A stretch of DNA of 64,000 nucleotides from Vibrio sp. 10N (GTDB lineage Bacteria; Pseudomonadota; Gammaproteobacteria; Enterobacterales; Vibrionaceae): the NCBI RefSeq assembly GCF_036245475.1, contig NZ_BTPM01000001.1:248001-312000 (forward strand), written 5' to 3'. Positions 19,112-28,078 of the stretch are shown in pieces. Under the pieces are notes generated by a model. It did not search any database and was not told the origin of the DNA. It saw only the letters and a program-made list of their open reading frames with translations. The position numbers and the translations under genes are program-made. The first letter of the stretch is position 1, and the number at the start of each line of letters is the position of its first letter.

Positions 19112-19436
19112 ACTGACTCCAATCTAATGAAAATTGACAAATGATTTACGGCGCGAATTCTAGCATATCAGAAGGGAAACGTTTGCCTTTTTCTCGGTTC
19201 GGGCGCGATCTTGTCGCTAAAATCTTGAATGATTGAGTATAGTGAGAAACAAAACTCTGCTCTGTTGTGCTTGGTAGGTAAAGCTTGGGTGAGTTTGCGG
19301 CGGTTTTTTGACCGAATAGTGAAAAATCTGCAATATAGAGCGTGTCTATCTTCTCTAGGCTGAGTAGAATGAGGCATTATAGGGTATATAGAATGAAGTA
19401 TTTTCATTTCACAGGATTAAACAAGGGTAGGCCGAG
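19112..19436. other. glpX-zapB intergenic region
   Basis: A 325-bp divergent promoter region with no gene I can support. A TTGACC at 19308-19313 is a possible zapB -35 element, but no well-spaced -10 was found. Confidence 0.4.
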
Positions 19437-19679
19437 ATGTCTTTTGAAGTACTGGAACAACTAGAAGCAAAAATTCAAACTGCAGTGGACACAATCGCTC
19501 TTCTTCAGATGGAAGTTGAGGAATTGAAAGAAGAGAAAGCACAACTTGCATCGCAAGCTGAAGAACTACGCAGCAGCCGTGAAGAACTTGAGCAAAAGTC
19601 TGAGCAGATGCAACGTGAGCACAGCCAATGGCAAGAGCGCATTCGCAACCTACTAGGTAAAATGGACGAAGTAGAGTAA
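19437..19679 (+). CDS. zapB: cell division factor ZapB
   Basis: 80 aa, one continuous coiled coil with heptad leucines ([19 protein letters not shown] at the N-terminus). ZapB forms a layer inside the Z-ring through ZapA and links it to MatP and the terminus. Length and sequence match the family closely. A strong hairpin follows, so it is a single-gene unit. Confidence 0.97.
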   Translation: MSFEVLEQLEAKIQTAVDTIALLQMEVEELKEEKAQLASQAEELRSSREELEQKSEQMQREHSQWQERIRNLLGKMDEVE

Positions 19680-19707
19680 TTGTCTACTTAGCCAATATGA
19701 ATAACCG

Positions 19708-19735
19708 AAAAGCACTCAAATTGAGTGCTTTTTTT
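19708..19735 (+). terminator. rho-independent terminator of zapB
   Basis: AAAGCACTC and GAGTGCTTT form the stem around an AAATT loop; T7 follows. Confidence 0.92.
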
Positions 19736-19786
19736 GTGTCCGTTGGTCTAACCAGTGCATCTCACAATCTATTAACTTTTCGTGTA

Positions 19787-19817
19787 CTAGTTCAAGACGT
19801 ATACTAAGTCTAACTAG
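19787..19817. promoter_or_regulatory. candidate operator/promoter of the TetR-family gene
   Basis: A split inverted repeat, CTAGTT...AGAC (19787-19798) with GTCTAACTAG (19808-19817), surrounds a -10-like TATACT (19800-19805), 18 bases before the TetR start. The position suits autorepression, which is common for this family, but this is inferred. Confidence 0.45.
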
Positions 19818-19834
19818 GGAAAGGAAAAGTTAGA

Positions 19835-20479
19835 ATGAAAACACGTGACAAAATCGTCTACGCCGCCCTCGACTTGTTCAATTCAGATGGCGAGCGCAAC
19901 GTGACAACCAACCATATTGCGGCGCACATTGAGATCAGCCCAGGCAATCTCTACTATCATTTCCGAAACAAACAAGAGATCGTTCGTGAGATTTTTGCCC
20001 TCTACTCGCAAGAGCTTATTGAGCGCTTCACTCCGGTACAAGGTCAGCAAGAGAGCTTAGCGTTACTAAAGCATTACCTAGACTCCATTTTTACGCTGAT
20101 GTGGAAGTACCGTTTCTTCTACGCTAATTTGCCGGAAATTCTCCAGCGCGATCCCAAATTGCACGAAGAGTACATTGAAGTACAAGAACGCCTGCAAGGT
20201 AATCTGATTAATATCTTACGTGCTTTTGTTGAGTTGGACTTACTGACGCTTAATGAGAAAGAGCTGAAGTCTTTAGTGACCACACTGCACATGATGGCGG
20301 TCGGTTGGCTAAGCTATCAGTCGGCGATGTCACCACGTACAAAGATTACGGAAGAAGTGATTCAACAAGGCATGCTACAGATGATTCATGTGGTGAAACC
20401 ATTGGCAACCTCTAGAGGTAAAGAGCAGTTGACGCTTCTTGAAGACGGTGTACGCATGATGGGCTCGACCACGAGCTAA
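19835..20479 (+). CDS. TetR/AcrR family transcriptional regulator
   Basis: 214 aa. The N-terminal DNA-binding domain includes the helix-turn-helix TTNHIAAHIEISPGNLYYHF (about 24-43). The C-terminal ligand domain is helical and aromatic-rich (TLMWKYRFFYANL) and suggests a hydrophobic or lipid-like ligand. Ligand and targets are unknown. A split palindrome overlaps its likely promoter. It lies between zapB and a DHH phosphoesterase gene in the same direction. Confidence 0.88.
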   Translation: MKTRDKIVYAALDLFNSDGERNVTTNHIAAHIEISPGNLYYHFRNKQEIVREIFALYSQELIERFTPVQGQQESLALLKHYLDSIFTLMWKYRFFYANLPEILQRDPKLHEEYIEVQERLQGNLINILRAFVELDLLTLNEKELKSLVTTLHMMAVGWLSYQSAMSPRTKITEEVIQQGMLQMIHVVKPLATSRGKEQLTLLEDGVRMMGSTTS

Positions 20480-20518
20480 ACTCGCTAACGGCATGATATA
20501 TAGCAAATTCGTATTGTT

Positions 20519-20547
20519 ACAAACCCTACTTTATTAGTAGGGTTTGT
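20519..20547 (+). terminator. hairpin between the TetR gene and the DHH gene
   Basis: A 12-bp perfect stem, ACAAACCCTACT (20519-20530) with AGTAGGGTTTGT (20536-20547), has a TTATT loop. The T-tract after it is weak (GGTTTC), and it ends 21 bases before the next start, so it may act as an attenuator or leader structure rather than a full terminator. Confidence 0.6.
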
Positions 20548-20568
20548 GGTTTCAGGGACGATAAAAGG

Positions 20569-21549
20569 ATGAGTGTGACTGTGCATTATGACGTATTTAA
20601 CGGCGATGCCGATGGCATATTAGCCCTACTGCAATTGCGTTTAGCGCAGCCCAAAACCGCGATACTCATCTCCGGTATCAAGCGTGATATCGCCTTACTT
20701 CAGCGTGTGCCCGTTGATCAAGCAAGCTCAGTGACAGTGCTGGATATCTCCATGGATAAGAACCAAGCCGCGCTTAATGAGCTTTTGGATCATCATGTTG
20801 CTGTTACCTATATCGATCACCATAAAGCCTCCGCGATTCCTGATAGCCCTCATCTTGATGCCCATATCGACCTCGATGCCAACACCTGTACCGCCTTAAT
20901 TGTTGACCAGCAGTTGCAAGGGAAGTTTAGGCTTTGGGCAATCGCGGCCGCCTATGGTGACAATATGCTCGCGAGCGCCGAGAGCTTGGCTTCTGACCTA
21001 GGACTTAGCCGTGAGCAGCGCGAGGCACTTAAAGAGCTGGGCACCTTAGTCAATTATAACGGCTATGGTGAGAGCTTAGATGACCTGCATTTTGACCCGG
21101 TTGACCTGTATCAGAAGCTTTTGGCCTACCATGATCCTTTTGATTGTTTAAGTGATCCGAGCTCACCTTATTACTTGCTGAAAGCGGCATTTGAACAAGA
21201 TGAGAAAGCGTTGAGTGCGGCGCAAACTCGTCATGAATCCGCGCGACTTAAAGTGGTATTACTTCCAGATAGTGCTGCTGCGAGGCGAATGTCGGGAACT
21301 TGGATCAATCGGCTTGCCAATGAATCCCCGAATCAAGCGCATGTTTCTTTGGTGCCTAGAACGGATGCGAGTGGTGAAGCTTGTTATACCGTCTCGGTTA
21401 GAGCACCACTGAATAATAAGCAAGGGGCAGGGGAGATCTGCAGTCAATTTGCGACCGGTGGCGGGCGTGAAGCGGCGGGTGGAATTAATGGTCTGCCAGA
21501 GAGCGAGATCGCCAGACTTATTGAAGTCACGGAAGCACGCTACTCATGA
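20569..21549 (+). CDS. DHH family phosphoesterase
   Basis: 326 aa. DHH-type motifs are present: FNGDADGI near residue 10, VLDISMDK near residue 63 and DHH-like YIDHHKA near residue 84. The C-terminal DHHA1-like part contains GGGREAAGG. Members hydrolyse phosphodiester or phosphoanhydride bonds (nanoRNA, cyclic dinucleotides, polyphosphate), but this subgroup is not characterised to my knowledge. The ATG at 20569 has AAAAGGATG context. It converges on envC. Confidence 0.85.
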   Translation: MSVTVHYDVFNGDADGILALLQLRLAQPKTAILISGIKRDIALLQRVPVDQASSVTVLDISMDKNQAALNELLDHHVAVTYIDHHKASAIPDSPHLDAHIDLDANTCTALIVDQQLQGKFRLWAIAAAYGDNMLASAESLASDLGLSREQREALKELGTLVNYNGYGESLDDLHFDPVDLYQKLLAYHDPFDCLSDPSSPYYLLKAAFEQDEKALSAAQTRHESARLKVVLLPDSAAARRMSGTWINRLANESPNQAHVSLVPRTDASGEACYTVSVRAPLNNKQGAGEICSQFATGGGREAAGGINGLPESEIARLIEVTEARYS

Positions 21550-21569
21550 TGATGAGTAGCGGCATTATG

Positions 21570-22721
21570 CTATAAGCGTTTTAACCAGCTCTTCGGGTTT
21601 TGTACTTTACTGTTGCGGCGGATTTCGAAGTAGAGCGACGAGGTGTCTTGGCCGCCAGTATCTCCGGCCAGGGCGATGGTTTCCCCAGCCGCGACTTTAT
21701 CGCCTTCTTTTTTCAGTAGAGTTTGGTTGTAGCCGTATAGGGTCATGTCACCTTTACCATGGTCAAGCAACACGACTAGCCCGTAGCCACGCAGGTAATC
21801 GGCAAACACCACAGTACCAGAATAAACGGATTTCACCGATGTGCCATAGTTGGCCGCAATGACCATTCCCTTCCAATTAACCTGTCCCGTTTGCTTGGTG
21901 CCGAAGTTGTGCAGCACTTTGCCTTTAACCGGCCACGGCAAACGTCCTTTCTGACGACCAAGGCCATCCATCGGAACTTGATTGCGCTTCGCTGCTTTGG
22001 CGATTTCAGATTTAAGGCGAGTTTCATTGCGCTGTAGTTCGGCGAGATAGTTCTTATCGCTGGAAATACTGCGGCGGATCTTCGCAACGGTACTTTGTCG
22101 ACTGCTGCGATTTTTCGCCAGCGCATCGCGCTTCGCTTTCTGCTGCTCAAGTAACTGGGCGATCTGATTGCGCTCAAGCTCAAGGGCTCGCTCGCTTTCG
22201 GCCAGTTTTAGTTCAGTGTCCGCGAGCTCTTTTAGGGTTTGTGCCCGTGCTTTCGCTAAATGCTGATAGTACTGACTAATGCGATCTTGGTCTGGGTCGG
22301 TGCTCAGCACGCCAGAGGCGGAATTGTTCTGCTTGGTGACGTAATAGGTCTGTACCAATTGAGCAAGAACGTCTTGTTGCTGCTTTTTCTGCTTGGTGAG
22401 TGCTTCGACTTGCTTATGGAAGCCATCGAGGTTTTTGTTGGCTTGAGCGAGCGCTTGTGTCGTGGCTTTTATCTCTTTCTCGACATTAGAAATGCCAATC
22501 TCTTGCTCACGCAGCGACTTTTGCAGGTTATCGAGTTCTTTTTGCTGCGCAGAGAGCGACTTTTGCTGTCGGCTTATTTCACTTTTAACGCCAGTGAGTT
22601 CGTTTTGGTTGGCAAAACTATGCGCACTTGGCAGCGCCAGCCCTAAACATATCACCAGTGCCGACAAACGGGGCAATACTGATGTACGAGAGGTAAAAAG
22701 CCTAAATTTGTTTGGTTTCAT
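21570..22721 (-). CDS. envC: murein hydrolase activator EnvC
   Basis: 383 aa. A signal peptide (about 1-38, cut near HSFA-NQ) is followed by a long coiled coil (about 42-255) and a C-terminal LytM/M23 domain (about 275-383). The LytM domain is degenerate: the HxH motif reads LYGYN and LHFEIR reads LYFEIR, so zinc ligands are lost. This matches EnvC, which has no hydrolase activity but activates the amidases AmiA/AmiB at the septum under FtsEX control. amiB is in this window. Confidence 0.95.
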   Translation of the reverse strand: MKPNKFRLFTSRTSVLPRLSALVICLGLALPSAHSFANQNELTGVKSEISRQQKSLSAQQKELDNLQKSLREQEIGISNVEKEIKATTQALAQANKNLDGFHKQVEALTKQKKQQQDVLAQLVQTYYVTKQNNSASGVLSTDPDQDRISQYYQHLAKARAQTLKELADTELKLAESERALELERNQIAQLLEQQKAKRDALAKNRSSRQSTVAKIRRSISSDKNYLAELQRNETRLKSEIAKAAKRNQVPMDGLGRQKGRLPWPVKGKVLHNFGTKQTGQVNWKGMVIAANYGTSVKSVYSGTVVFADYLRGYGLVVLLDHGKGDMTLYGYNQTLLKKEGDKVAAGETIALAGDTGGQDTSSLYFEIRRNSKVQNPKSWLKRL

Positions 22722-22895
22722 CCTAATTCCACTAAACGCAGCGACAGAGTTTGCTCAATATCCTGGGACATAGTAACCATAACTGATTGATAGTTCACTA
22801 CGACAGACCAAAATGTGTGTCTTCAAAGCGATGTTGCCATTATATCCATACATGGCACCTTTCACGCAAAAAAAGCGCAAAATAAAAAGCGGCAA

Positions 22896-22926
22896 ACAAA
22901 AACGCCGATGCAAAAGCATCGGCGTT
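22896..22926 (-). terminator. rho-independent terminator of gpmI
   Basis: On the minus strand AACGCCGATGC, a TTTT loop and GCATCGGCGTT (22926 to 22901) are followed by a T-rich run. It begins 23 bases after the gpmI stop. Confidence 0.9.
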
Positions 22927-22948
22927 TGAATCATCTCAGTAATAGTGA

Positions 22949-24481
22949 TTACTTAACAAGAACCTCACCAGACATTTCTGCTGGGATTTCCATGTCAGTC
23001 ATGGCAAGCATAGTTGGTGCAAGGTCAGACAGTTTACCGCCTTCTTTGAACTCAACCGTTTTGTCACCAACGTAGATTAGAGGTACTGGTAGGTTAGTGT
23101 GAGCAGTATGCGTACCGCCAGTCACTGGGTCTACCATCATCTCTGCGTTACCGTGGTCAGCTGTGATCAGCATTTGACCGCCAACTTCTTTGATAGCGTC
23201 TACTACTTGGCCAACGCTTGCATCAAGAGCTTCGATAGCTTGCTCAGCGGCTTCGTAAACACCTGTGTGACCAACCATGTCTGCGTTTGGATAGTTACAG
23301 ATGATAGTGTCGTATTTACCAGACTTGATAGCCGCAACCATCTTCTCTGTTAGCTCTTCTGAGCTCATTTCTGGTTGTAGGTCGTAAGTCGCAACTTTTG
23401 GAGAAGCAACGAGCTGACGCTCTTCACCGTCAAATTCGTTCTCAACACCACCGTTGAAGAAGAAAGTCACGTGTGCGTATTTCTCTGTTTCAGAGATACG
23501 TAGCTGAGTTTTACCTTCTTTAGATAGCCACTCACCGTATGTGTTCTCTAGAGACGCTGGTGGGAAAGCGATAGAAAGCGGGATGTCAGCTGCGTATTGC
23601 GTTAGCATGACGAAGTCGATCGCTGGGAATACTGCGCGCTCGAAGCCATCAAACTCAGGCACGAAAGTACGAGTGATTTGACGTGCACGGTCAGCACGGT
23701 AGTTCATGAAGATAACTGCATCGCCATCTTGGATCGCTGCGTCTTCTTGACCTTCTGCTTTGATAGCCGTTGCTTTAACGAACTCGTCGTTCTCTTCACG
23801 AGCGTAAGCGGCTTCAAGGCCTGCTACTGCATTGTCGTAAGTGAACTCTGCTTTGCCTTGAGTCAGTAGGTCGTAAGCAACTTGTACGCGATCCCAGTTG
23901 TTATCACGATCCATTGCGTAGTAACGACCGATTAGAGACGCTACGCGGCCTTTGCCAAGCTCAGCAAATAGCTCGTCGAAACGCTTTAGTGAACCTTCAG
24001 CGCTACGGGGCGGTGTATCACGGCCGTCTAGGAAGCAGTGTAGGTAGATTTTCTCAGCGCCACGCTCTGCTGCCATTTTCACAGCTGCGTAGATGTGGTC
24101 TTCGTGAGAGTGAACACCACCTGGAGACATAAGACCCATTAGGTGAACCGCTTTACCTGCAGCAACTGCTTTGTCGATAGCAGCAACAAGCGCTTCGTTC
24201 TGAGCGAACTCACCGTCAGCGATTGATTTAGTGATGCGAGTTAGGTCTTGGTATACCACACGACCTGCGCCGATGTTGGTGTGACCTACTTCTGAGTTAC
24301 CCATTTGACCGTCTGGTAGACCCACGTCCATACCAGAAGCCGAAATAAGAGTACGTGGGTTGTTTGCCCACAAGCCATCCATTACTGGAGTTTTTGCGTT
24401 GTTGATTGCGTTGCTTGCGTTGTCTTCACGGTAACCCCAACCGTCAAGAATCACTAGAGCCATTGGCTTCTTAGCTGACAT
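22949..24481 (-). CDS. gpmI: 2,3-bisphosphoglycerate-independent phosphoglycerate mutase
   Basis: 510 aa alkaline-phosphatase superfamily enzyme with two manganese ions, interconverting 3- and 2-phosphoglycerate. Asp13 (VILDGWG) and the phospho-acceptor Ser63 ([15 protein letters not shown]) are visible, as are HSHEDH, DGRDTPP and TADHGNAE. The order envC-gpmI with yibN divergent is the same as in E. coli. Confidence 0.98.
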   Translation of the reverse strand: MSAKKPMALVILDGWGYREDNASNAINNAKTPVMDGLWANNPRTLISASGMDVGLPDGQMGNSEVGHTNIGAGRVVYQDLTRITKSIADGEFAQNEALVAAIDKAVAAGKAVHLMGLMSPGGVHSHEDHIYAAVKMAAERGAEKIYLHCFLDGRDTPPRSAEGSLKRFDELFAELGKGRVASLIGRYYAMDRDNNWDRVQVAYDLLTQGKAEFTYDNAVAGLEAAYAREENDEFVKATAIKAEGQEDAAIQDGDAVIFMNYRADRARQITRTFVPEFDGFERAVFPAIDFVMLTQYAADIPLSIAFPPASLENTYGEWLSKEGKTQLRISETEKYAHVTFFFNGGVENEFDGEERQLVASPKVATYDLQPEMSSEELTEKMVAAIKSGKYDTIICNYPNADMVGHTGVYEAAEQAIEALDASVGQVVDAIKEVGGQMLITADHGNAEMMVDPVTGGTHTAHTNLPVPLIYVGDKTVEFKEGGKLSDLAPTMLAMTDMEIPAEMSGEVLVK

Positions 24482-24890
24482 AGTTATAACCTCGTCAAAT
24501 CGATAGTAACTTTACAGAAAACAAATTAGCGTAATTTTACTACACTTTTTACCCATAACTGTAGTGGCAGATCAAATAATGTTTGTGATTACCGTTGCTG
24601 GGTTACAGTTTTGCCTAGCTAATTCGTCTGTTCATGCTCTTTGTGAGGTAATCATAGACGCTATTTTCGCTAGATACCTCGGCTTTATCTCTATTAATAC
24701 GCCTTGTTCAGTCGCTTTGACTAATCGGTTTTTTCTATCTCTGTGATAGCGCTGGGCTGCCTGGCTTGAAACAAGGCGAGGAGAAGGATCCCAATTCTCT
24801 GCTCGAAACATTTTCCCCTCTCGCCACGGCGAGGCTAAGCCGCTATACTCCTCGACTGATTTAATGTTCAACTATCTAAGAGCACAAGTG
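24482..24890. other. gpmI-yibN divergent intergenic region
   Basis: A 409-bp gap between divergent genes. It contains an imperfect stem GAGGTA...TACCTC around 24649-24683 but no gene or clear promoter I can support. It is long for two housekeeping genes, so a small RNA or leader is possible. Confidence 0.4.
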
Positions 24891-25325
24891 ATGCAAGAGT
24901 ATTTAGAATTTTTCCAACAGAACATGATCATGGCGCTAGTGTGGGTTGCACTATTTGTTGCTCTGATCGCTAACATCTTTAAATCAGCGAATGCCGCATA
25001 CAAAGAAGTGTCTGCAGCACAAGTGACTCACATGATGAACCGCGAGAACGGCATCGTGGTAGACATTCGTTCAAAAGACGAATTCAAGCGTGGTCATATT
25101 ACTGACGCACTTCACGTTTTGCCATCTGATATCAAAGCGGGTTCTTTCGGTAGCCTTGAAAACCACAAATCAGACCCAATCATTGTGGTATGTAAGACTG
25201 GTCAAACGGCGCAAGAGAGCGCGAACTTGCTTGCAAAAGCAGGGTTTGAAAAAGTTTACTTGCTGAAAAATGGTCTAGTGGCTTGGAGCGAAGCAAACCT
25301 TCCGCTGATCAAAGGCAAGAAGTAA
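24891..25325 (+). CDS. yibN: membrane-anchored rhodanese-like protein (YibN type)
   Basis: 144 aa from the ATG at 24891 (MQEYLEFFQQN), which matches the E. coli YibN N-terminus better than an in-frame ATG at 24864. One membrane segment (about 12-31) is followed by a rhodanese domain with active-site Cys101 (VVCKTGQTA). The sulfur acceptor is unknown. The gene leads the yibN-secB-gpsA-cysE cluster; grxC, present between yibN and secB in E. coli, is absent here. Confidence 0.9.
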   Translation: MQEYLEFFQQNMIMALVWVALFVALIANIFKSANAAYKEVSAAQVTHMMNRENGIVVDIRSKDEFKRGHITDALHVLPSDIKAGSFGSLENHKSDPIIVVCKTGQTAQESANLLAKAGFEKVYLLKNGLVAWSEANLPLIKGKK

Positions 25326-25482
25326 CACAGAATTTTGAGTAATTTCGCGGCAGTTATGACTAAGGGATGTGATAAATGCCACGGAATTCAAGGCTCGCCT
25401 AGTCATCAAACACTGGCTCGGCTAGTCTGCAAGAAAACTCATTAACGTTTTGACAAATTTAGACGTATTTAAGGAAATCATC

Positions 25483-25950
25483 ATGGCTGAAGCAGCTCCA
25501 CAAGAAGCACAACAAAACTTCGCAATCCAACGCATCTTTCTAAAAGACGTATCGTTTGAGGCGCCAAACTCGCCAGATATGTTCCAAAAAGATTGGAACC
25601 CAGATGTTAAGCTAGATCTTGACACTCAAAGCCGTGAACTAGGTCAAGGCGTATACGAAGTCGTTCTTCGCCTGACAGTGACAGTGAAAAACGCAGAAGA
25701 GACAGCATTCCTTTGTGAAGTACAACAAGGTGGTATCTTCACTGCTGAGCAAATGGAAGCAGGTCAACTTGCACACTGCCTAGGTGCATTCTGCCCGAAC
25801 ATCCTATTCCCGTACGCTCGTGAAACTATCTCAAGCCTAACGATGAAAGGTACGTTCCCACAACTGAACCTAGCGCCAGTTAACTTTGACGCACTGTTCA
25901 TGAACTACCTACAGCAGCAAGCTCAGCAAGAAGGTCAAGCGGAAGCTTAA
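25483..25950 (+). CDS. secB: protein-export chaperone SecB
   Basis: 155 aa, usual SecB length, tetrameric cytosolic chaperone that keeps preproteins unfolded and hands them to SecA. The start at 25483 ([20 protein letters not shown]) has AAGGAAATC upstream; an in-frame codon at 25450 lacks one. Conserved [16 protein letters not shown] is present, and the acidic C-terminus is normal. A weak hairpin follows. Confidence 0.97.
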   Translation: MAEAAPQEAQQNFAIQRIFLKDVSFEAPNSPDMFQKDWNPDVKLDLDTQSRELGQGVYEVVLRLTVTVKNAEETAFLCEVQQGGIFTAEQMEAGQLAHCLGAFCPNILFPYARETISSLTMKGTFPQLNLAPVNFDALFMNYLQQQAQQEGQAEA

Positions 25951-25993
25951 TCTCGCTCGCAGAGTGATTCTGCGCGAATAAGTTGATGTTTTG

Positions 25994-26026
25994 AAAATGC
26001 ACAGCGCACCGCGATGTGCATTTTTT
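25994..26026 (+). terminator. rho-independent terminator after secB
   Basis: AAAATGCAC (25994-26002) pairs with GTGCATTTT (26016-26024) around a 13-base loop and is followed by T residues. Confidence 0.8.
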
Positions 26027-26042
26027 ATTGGCATACAGGGAC

Positions 26043-26094
26043 TTATACCCAAGTCGTCTTGAGTGGCTACACTGTTAGGGTCACTTGGGTATAA
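26043..26094. repeat. 52-bp palindromic intergenic repeat upstream of gpsA
   Basis: Perfect 12-bp terminal inverted repeats, TTATACCCAAGT (26043-26054) and ACTTGGGTATAA (26083-26094), flank a 28-base unpaired centre. The ends resemble small palindromic repeats that I recall scattered in Vibrio genomes. It lies between the secB terminator and the gpsA start and could be non-autonomous mobile DNA. Confidence 0.7.
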
Positions 26095-26132
26095 CAACGA
26101 AACGCAATCATACCGACAAATTGGGTGGTGTT

Positions 26133-27155
26133 ATGAATAACGCATATGGAAAAGAAATCGCAATGACTGTATTGGGCGCAGGCTCGTACGGCACGTCTTT
26201 GGCGATTTCGCTTGCGAGAAACGGCGCGAATGTGGTGATTTGGGGACACGATCCTCAGCACATGGCGAAGCTAGAAGCGGATCGTGCTAACCACGAGTTC
26301 CTACCGGGCATTGATTTTCCGGAGTCTCTGATTGTTGAATCCGACCTCAACAAAGCGGTACAAGCGAGCCGTGATTTGCTGGTCGTGGTACCAAGCCACG
26401 TATTTGGTATCGTTTTGAACAGTGTCAAACCACACTTGAGAGATGACAGCCGCATTTGTTGGGCAACCAAAGGACTAGAGCCAGAAACAGGTCGTCTGCT
26501 AAAAGATGTCGCTCACGACATCATTGGTGAAGAGTACCCGCTAGCGGTATTGTCCGGTCCAACGTTTGCTAAAGAGCTGGCGGCTGGTCTGCCAACGGCG
26601 ATCGCCGTTGCCTCTCCAGATGCGCAATTTGTGGCGGATCTACAAGAGAAGATCCACTGCAGCAAAACCTTCCGCGTATATGCCAACGATGACTTCACTG
26701 GCATGCAGCTTGGTGGTGCGGTGAAGAATGTTATCGCCATTGGTGCTGGTATGTCTGATGGCATCGGCTTTGGTGCCAATGCCCGTACGGCTCTTATCAC
26801 TCGTGGCCTTGCGGAAATGACCCGTCTTGGCGCTGCACTAGGTGCGAAGCAAGATACCTTTATGGGTATGGCAGGGCTGGGTGATTTAGTACTGACCTGT
26901 ACTGACAACCAATCACGTAACCGCCGTTTTGGCCTTGCTTTGGGTGAAGGTAAAGACGTTGATACCGCGCAAACTGAAATCGGTCAGGTGGTAGAGGGCT
27001 ATCGCAACACCAAAGAGGTGTGGCTACTGTCGCAGCGGATGGGTGTGGAGATGCCAATTGTTGACCAAATCTATCAAGTATTGTATCAAGGGAAAGATGC
27101 GCGTTTAGCCGCGCAAGACCTCCTTGCAAGGGACAAGAAAGCCGAGCAGCAATAA
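26133..27155 (+). CDS. gpsA: NAD(P)+ glycerol-3-phosphate dehydrogenase
   Basis: 340 aa from the ATG at 26133, close to the E. coli length; an in-frame ATG at 26085 would start inside the upstream palindromic repeat. It reduces dihydroxyacetone phosphate to sn-glycerol 3-phosphate for phospholipid synthesis. The Rossmann motif is GAGSYG (near residue 16) and the catalytic lysine lies in [13 protein letters not shown]. It is followed by cysE 40 bases later. Confidence 0.96.
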   Translation: MNNAYGKEIAMTVLGAGSYGTSLAISLARNGANVVIWGHDPQHMAKLEADRANHEFLPGIDFPESLIVESDLNKAVQASRDLLVVVPSHVFGIVLNSVKPHLRDDSRICWATKGLEPETGRLLKDVAHDIIGEEYPLAVLSGPTFAKELAAGLPTAIAVASPDAQFVADLQEKIHCSKTFRVYANDDFTGMQLGGAVKNVIAIGAGMSDGIGFGANARTALITRGLAEMTRLGAALGAKQDTFMGMAGLGDLVLTCTDNQSRNRRFGLALGEGKDVDTAQTEIGQVVEGYRNTKEVWLLSQRMGVEMPIVDQIYQVLYQGKDARLAAQDLLARDKKAEQQ

Positions 27156-27195
27156 TCGCTCGACGGATAAATGACTATCCATCGTAGGATCGAAA

Positions 27196-28017
27196 ATGAA
27201 ACACTGTGAAAAACAAAATGTCTGGGAGTGCATTGTCAGAGAAGCCCGAGAGCAGGCCGAGCAAGAGCCGATGCTGGCGAGTTTCTATCATGCCACCATT
27301 ATTAACCACGAAAGCTTTGGTGCAGCGCTGAGCTATATCCTTGCCAATAAGCTAAAGACGGCCTCTATGCCTGCTATGGCAGTGCGTGAAGTGGTGGAGC
27401 AAGCGTTTAACGCTGACCCTACCATTACCGATGCGGCGGCGTGTGACATTTGTGCTACGGTGAATCGAGATCCTGCGGTGTCTCTGTATTCAATGCCACT
27501 GCTGTACTTGAAGGGCTATCATGCTCTGCAAGGGTATCGAGTCGCCAACTGGCTGTGGTCGCAAGGCCGTAATGCGTTAGCCACTTATCTACAAAACCAG
27601 ATTTCGGTCGCGTGTCAGGTGGACATCCACCCGGCTGCCCGTATCGGTAAAGGCATCATGCTCGACCATGCGACGGGTATTGTTATCGGTGAAACGGCCG
27701 TGGTGGAGAATGATGTCTCCATCCTACAGAACGTAACACTAGGCGGTACCGGTAAAGAATGCGGTGACCGACATCCGAAGATCCGTGAAGGGGTTATGAT
27801 TGGCGCGGGAGCTAAGATCCTCGGTAATATCGAGGTGGGTAAAGGTGCCAAGATTGGTTCTTGCTCTGTGGTACTGCAGCCTGTACCTCCGCATACCACG
27901 GCAGCGGGCGTTCCTGCGAAGATCGTCGGTAAGCCGAAAACGGATATGCCATCTCTGGACATGGACCAGCAGTTTAATGGCAAGTCACAGACCTTTATGG
28001 GTGGTGACGGCATCTAA
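27196..28017 (+). CDS. cysE: serine O-acetyltransferase
   Basis: 273 aa. It makes O-acetylserine, the committed step of cysteine synthesis. The N-terminal helical domain is followed by a left-handed beta-helix of hexapeptide repeats from about residue 140. Active-site Asp92, Asp143 and His158 (MLDHATGIVIGE) are at the E. coli positions. The C-terminal tail that binds CysK ends in Gly-Ile (GGDGI), as needed. Confidence 0.97.
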   Translation: MKHCEKQNVWECIVREAREQAEQEPMLASFYHATIINHESFGAALSYILANKLKTASMPAMAVREVVEQAFNADPTITDAAACDICATVNRDPAVSLYSMPLLYLKGYHALQGYRVANWLWSQGRNALATYLQNQISVACQVDIHPAARIGKGIMLDHATGIVIGETAVVENDVSILQNVTLGGTGKECGDRHPKIREGVMIGAGAKILGNIEVGKGAKIGSCSVVLQPVPPHTTAAGVPAKIVGKPKTDMPSLDMDQQFNGKSQTFMGGDGI

Positions 28018-28047
28018 GTCAGTAGACTGGATTGATAACAGTTCAAT

Positions 28048-28074
28048 AAGCCAAGGCATTGCCTTGGCTTTTTT
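28048..28074. terminator. terminator between cysE and the MATE gene
   Basis: AAGCCAAGGC-ATT-GCCTTGGCTT then T4 serves cysE. The converging MATE gene ends five bases away, so both may use it. Confidence 0.88.
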
Positions 28075-28078
28075 GTGT

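Noticed and set aside
19168..19407. 79-aa reading frame on the minus strand upstream of zapB
   Set aside because: No ribosome site or recognisable family; composition looks like non-coding DNA.
21570..22721. EnvC as an active M23 endopeptidase
   Set aside because: Zinc ligands of the LytM domain are substituted, which is the normal state for EnvC activators.
24632..24871. 79-aa reading frame on the minus strand before yibN
   Set aside because: No family features or clear ribosome site; it overlaps the yibN promoter region.
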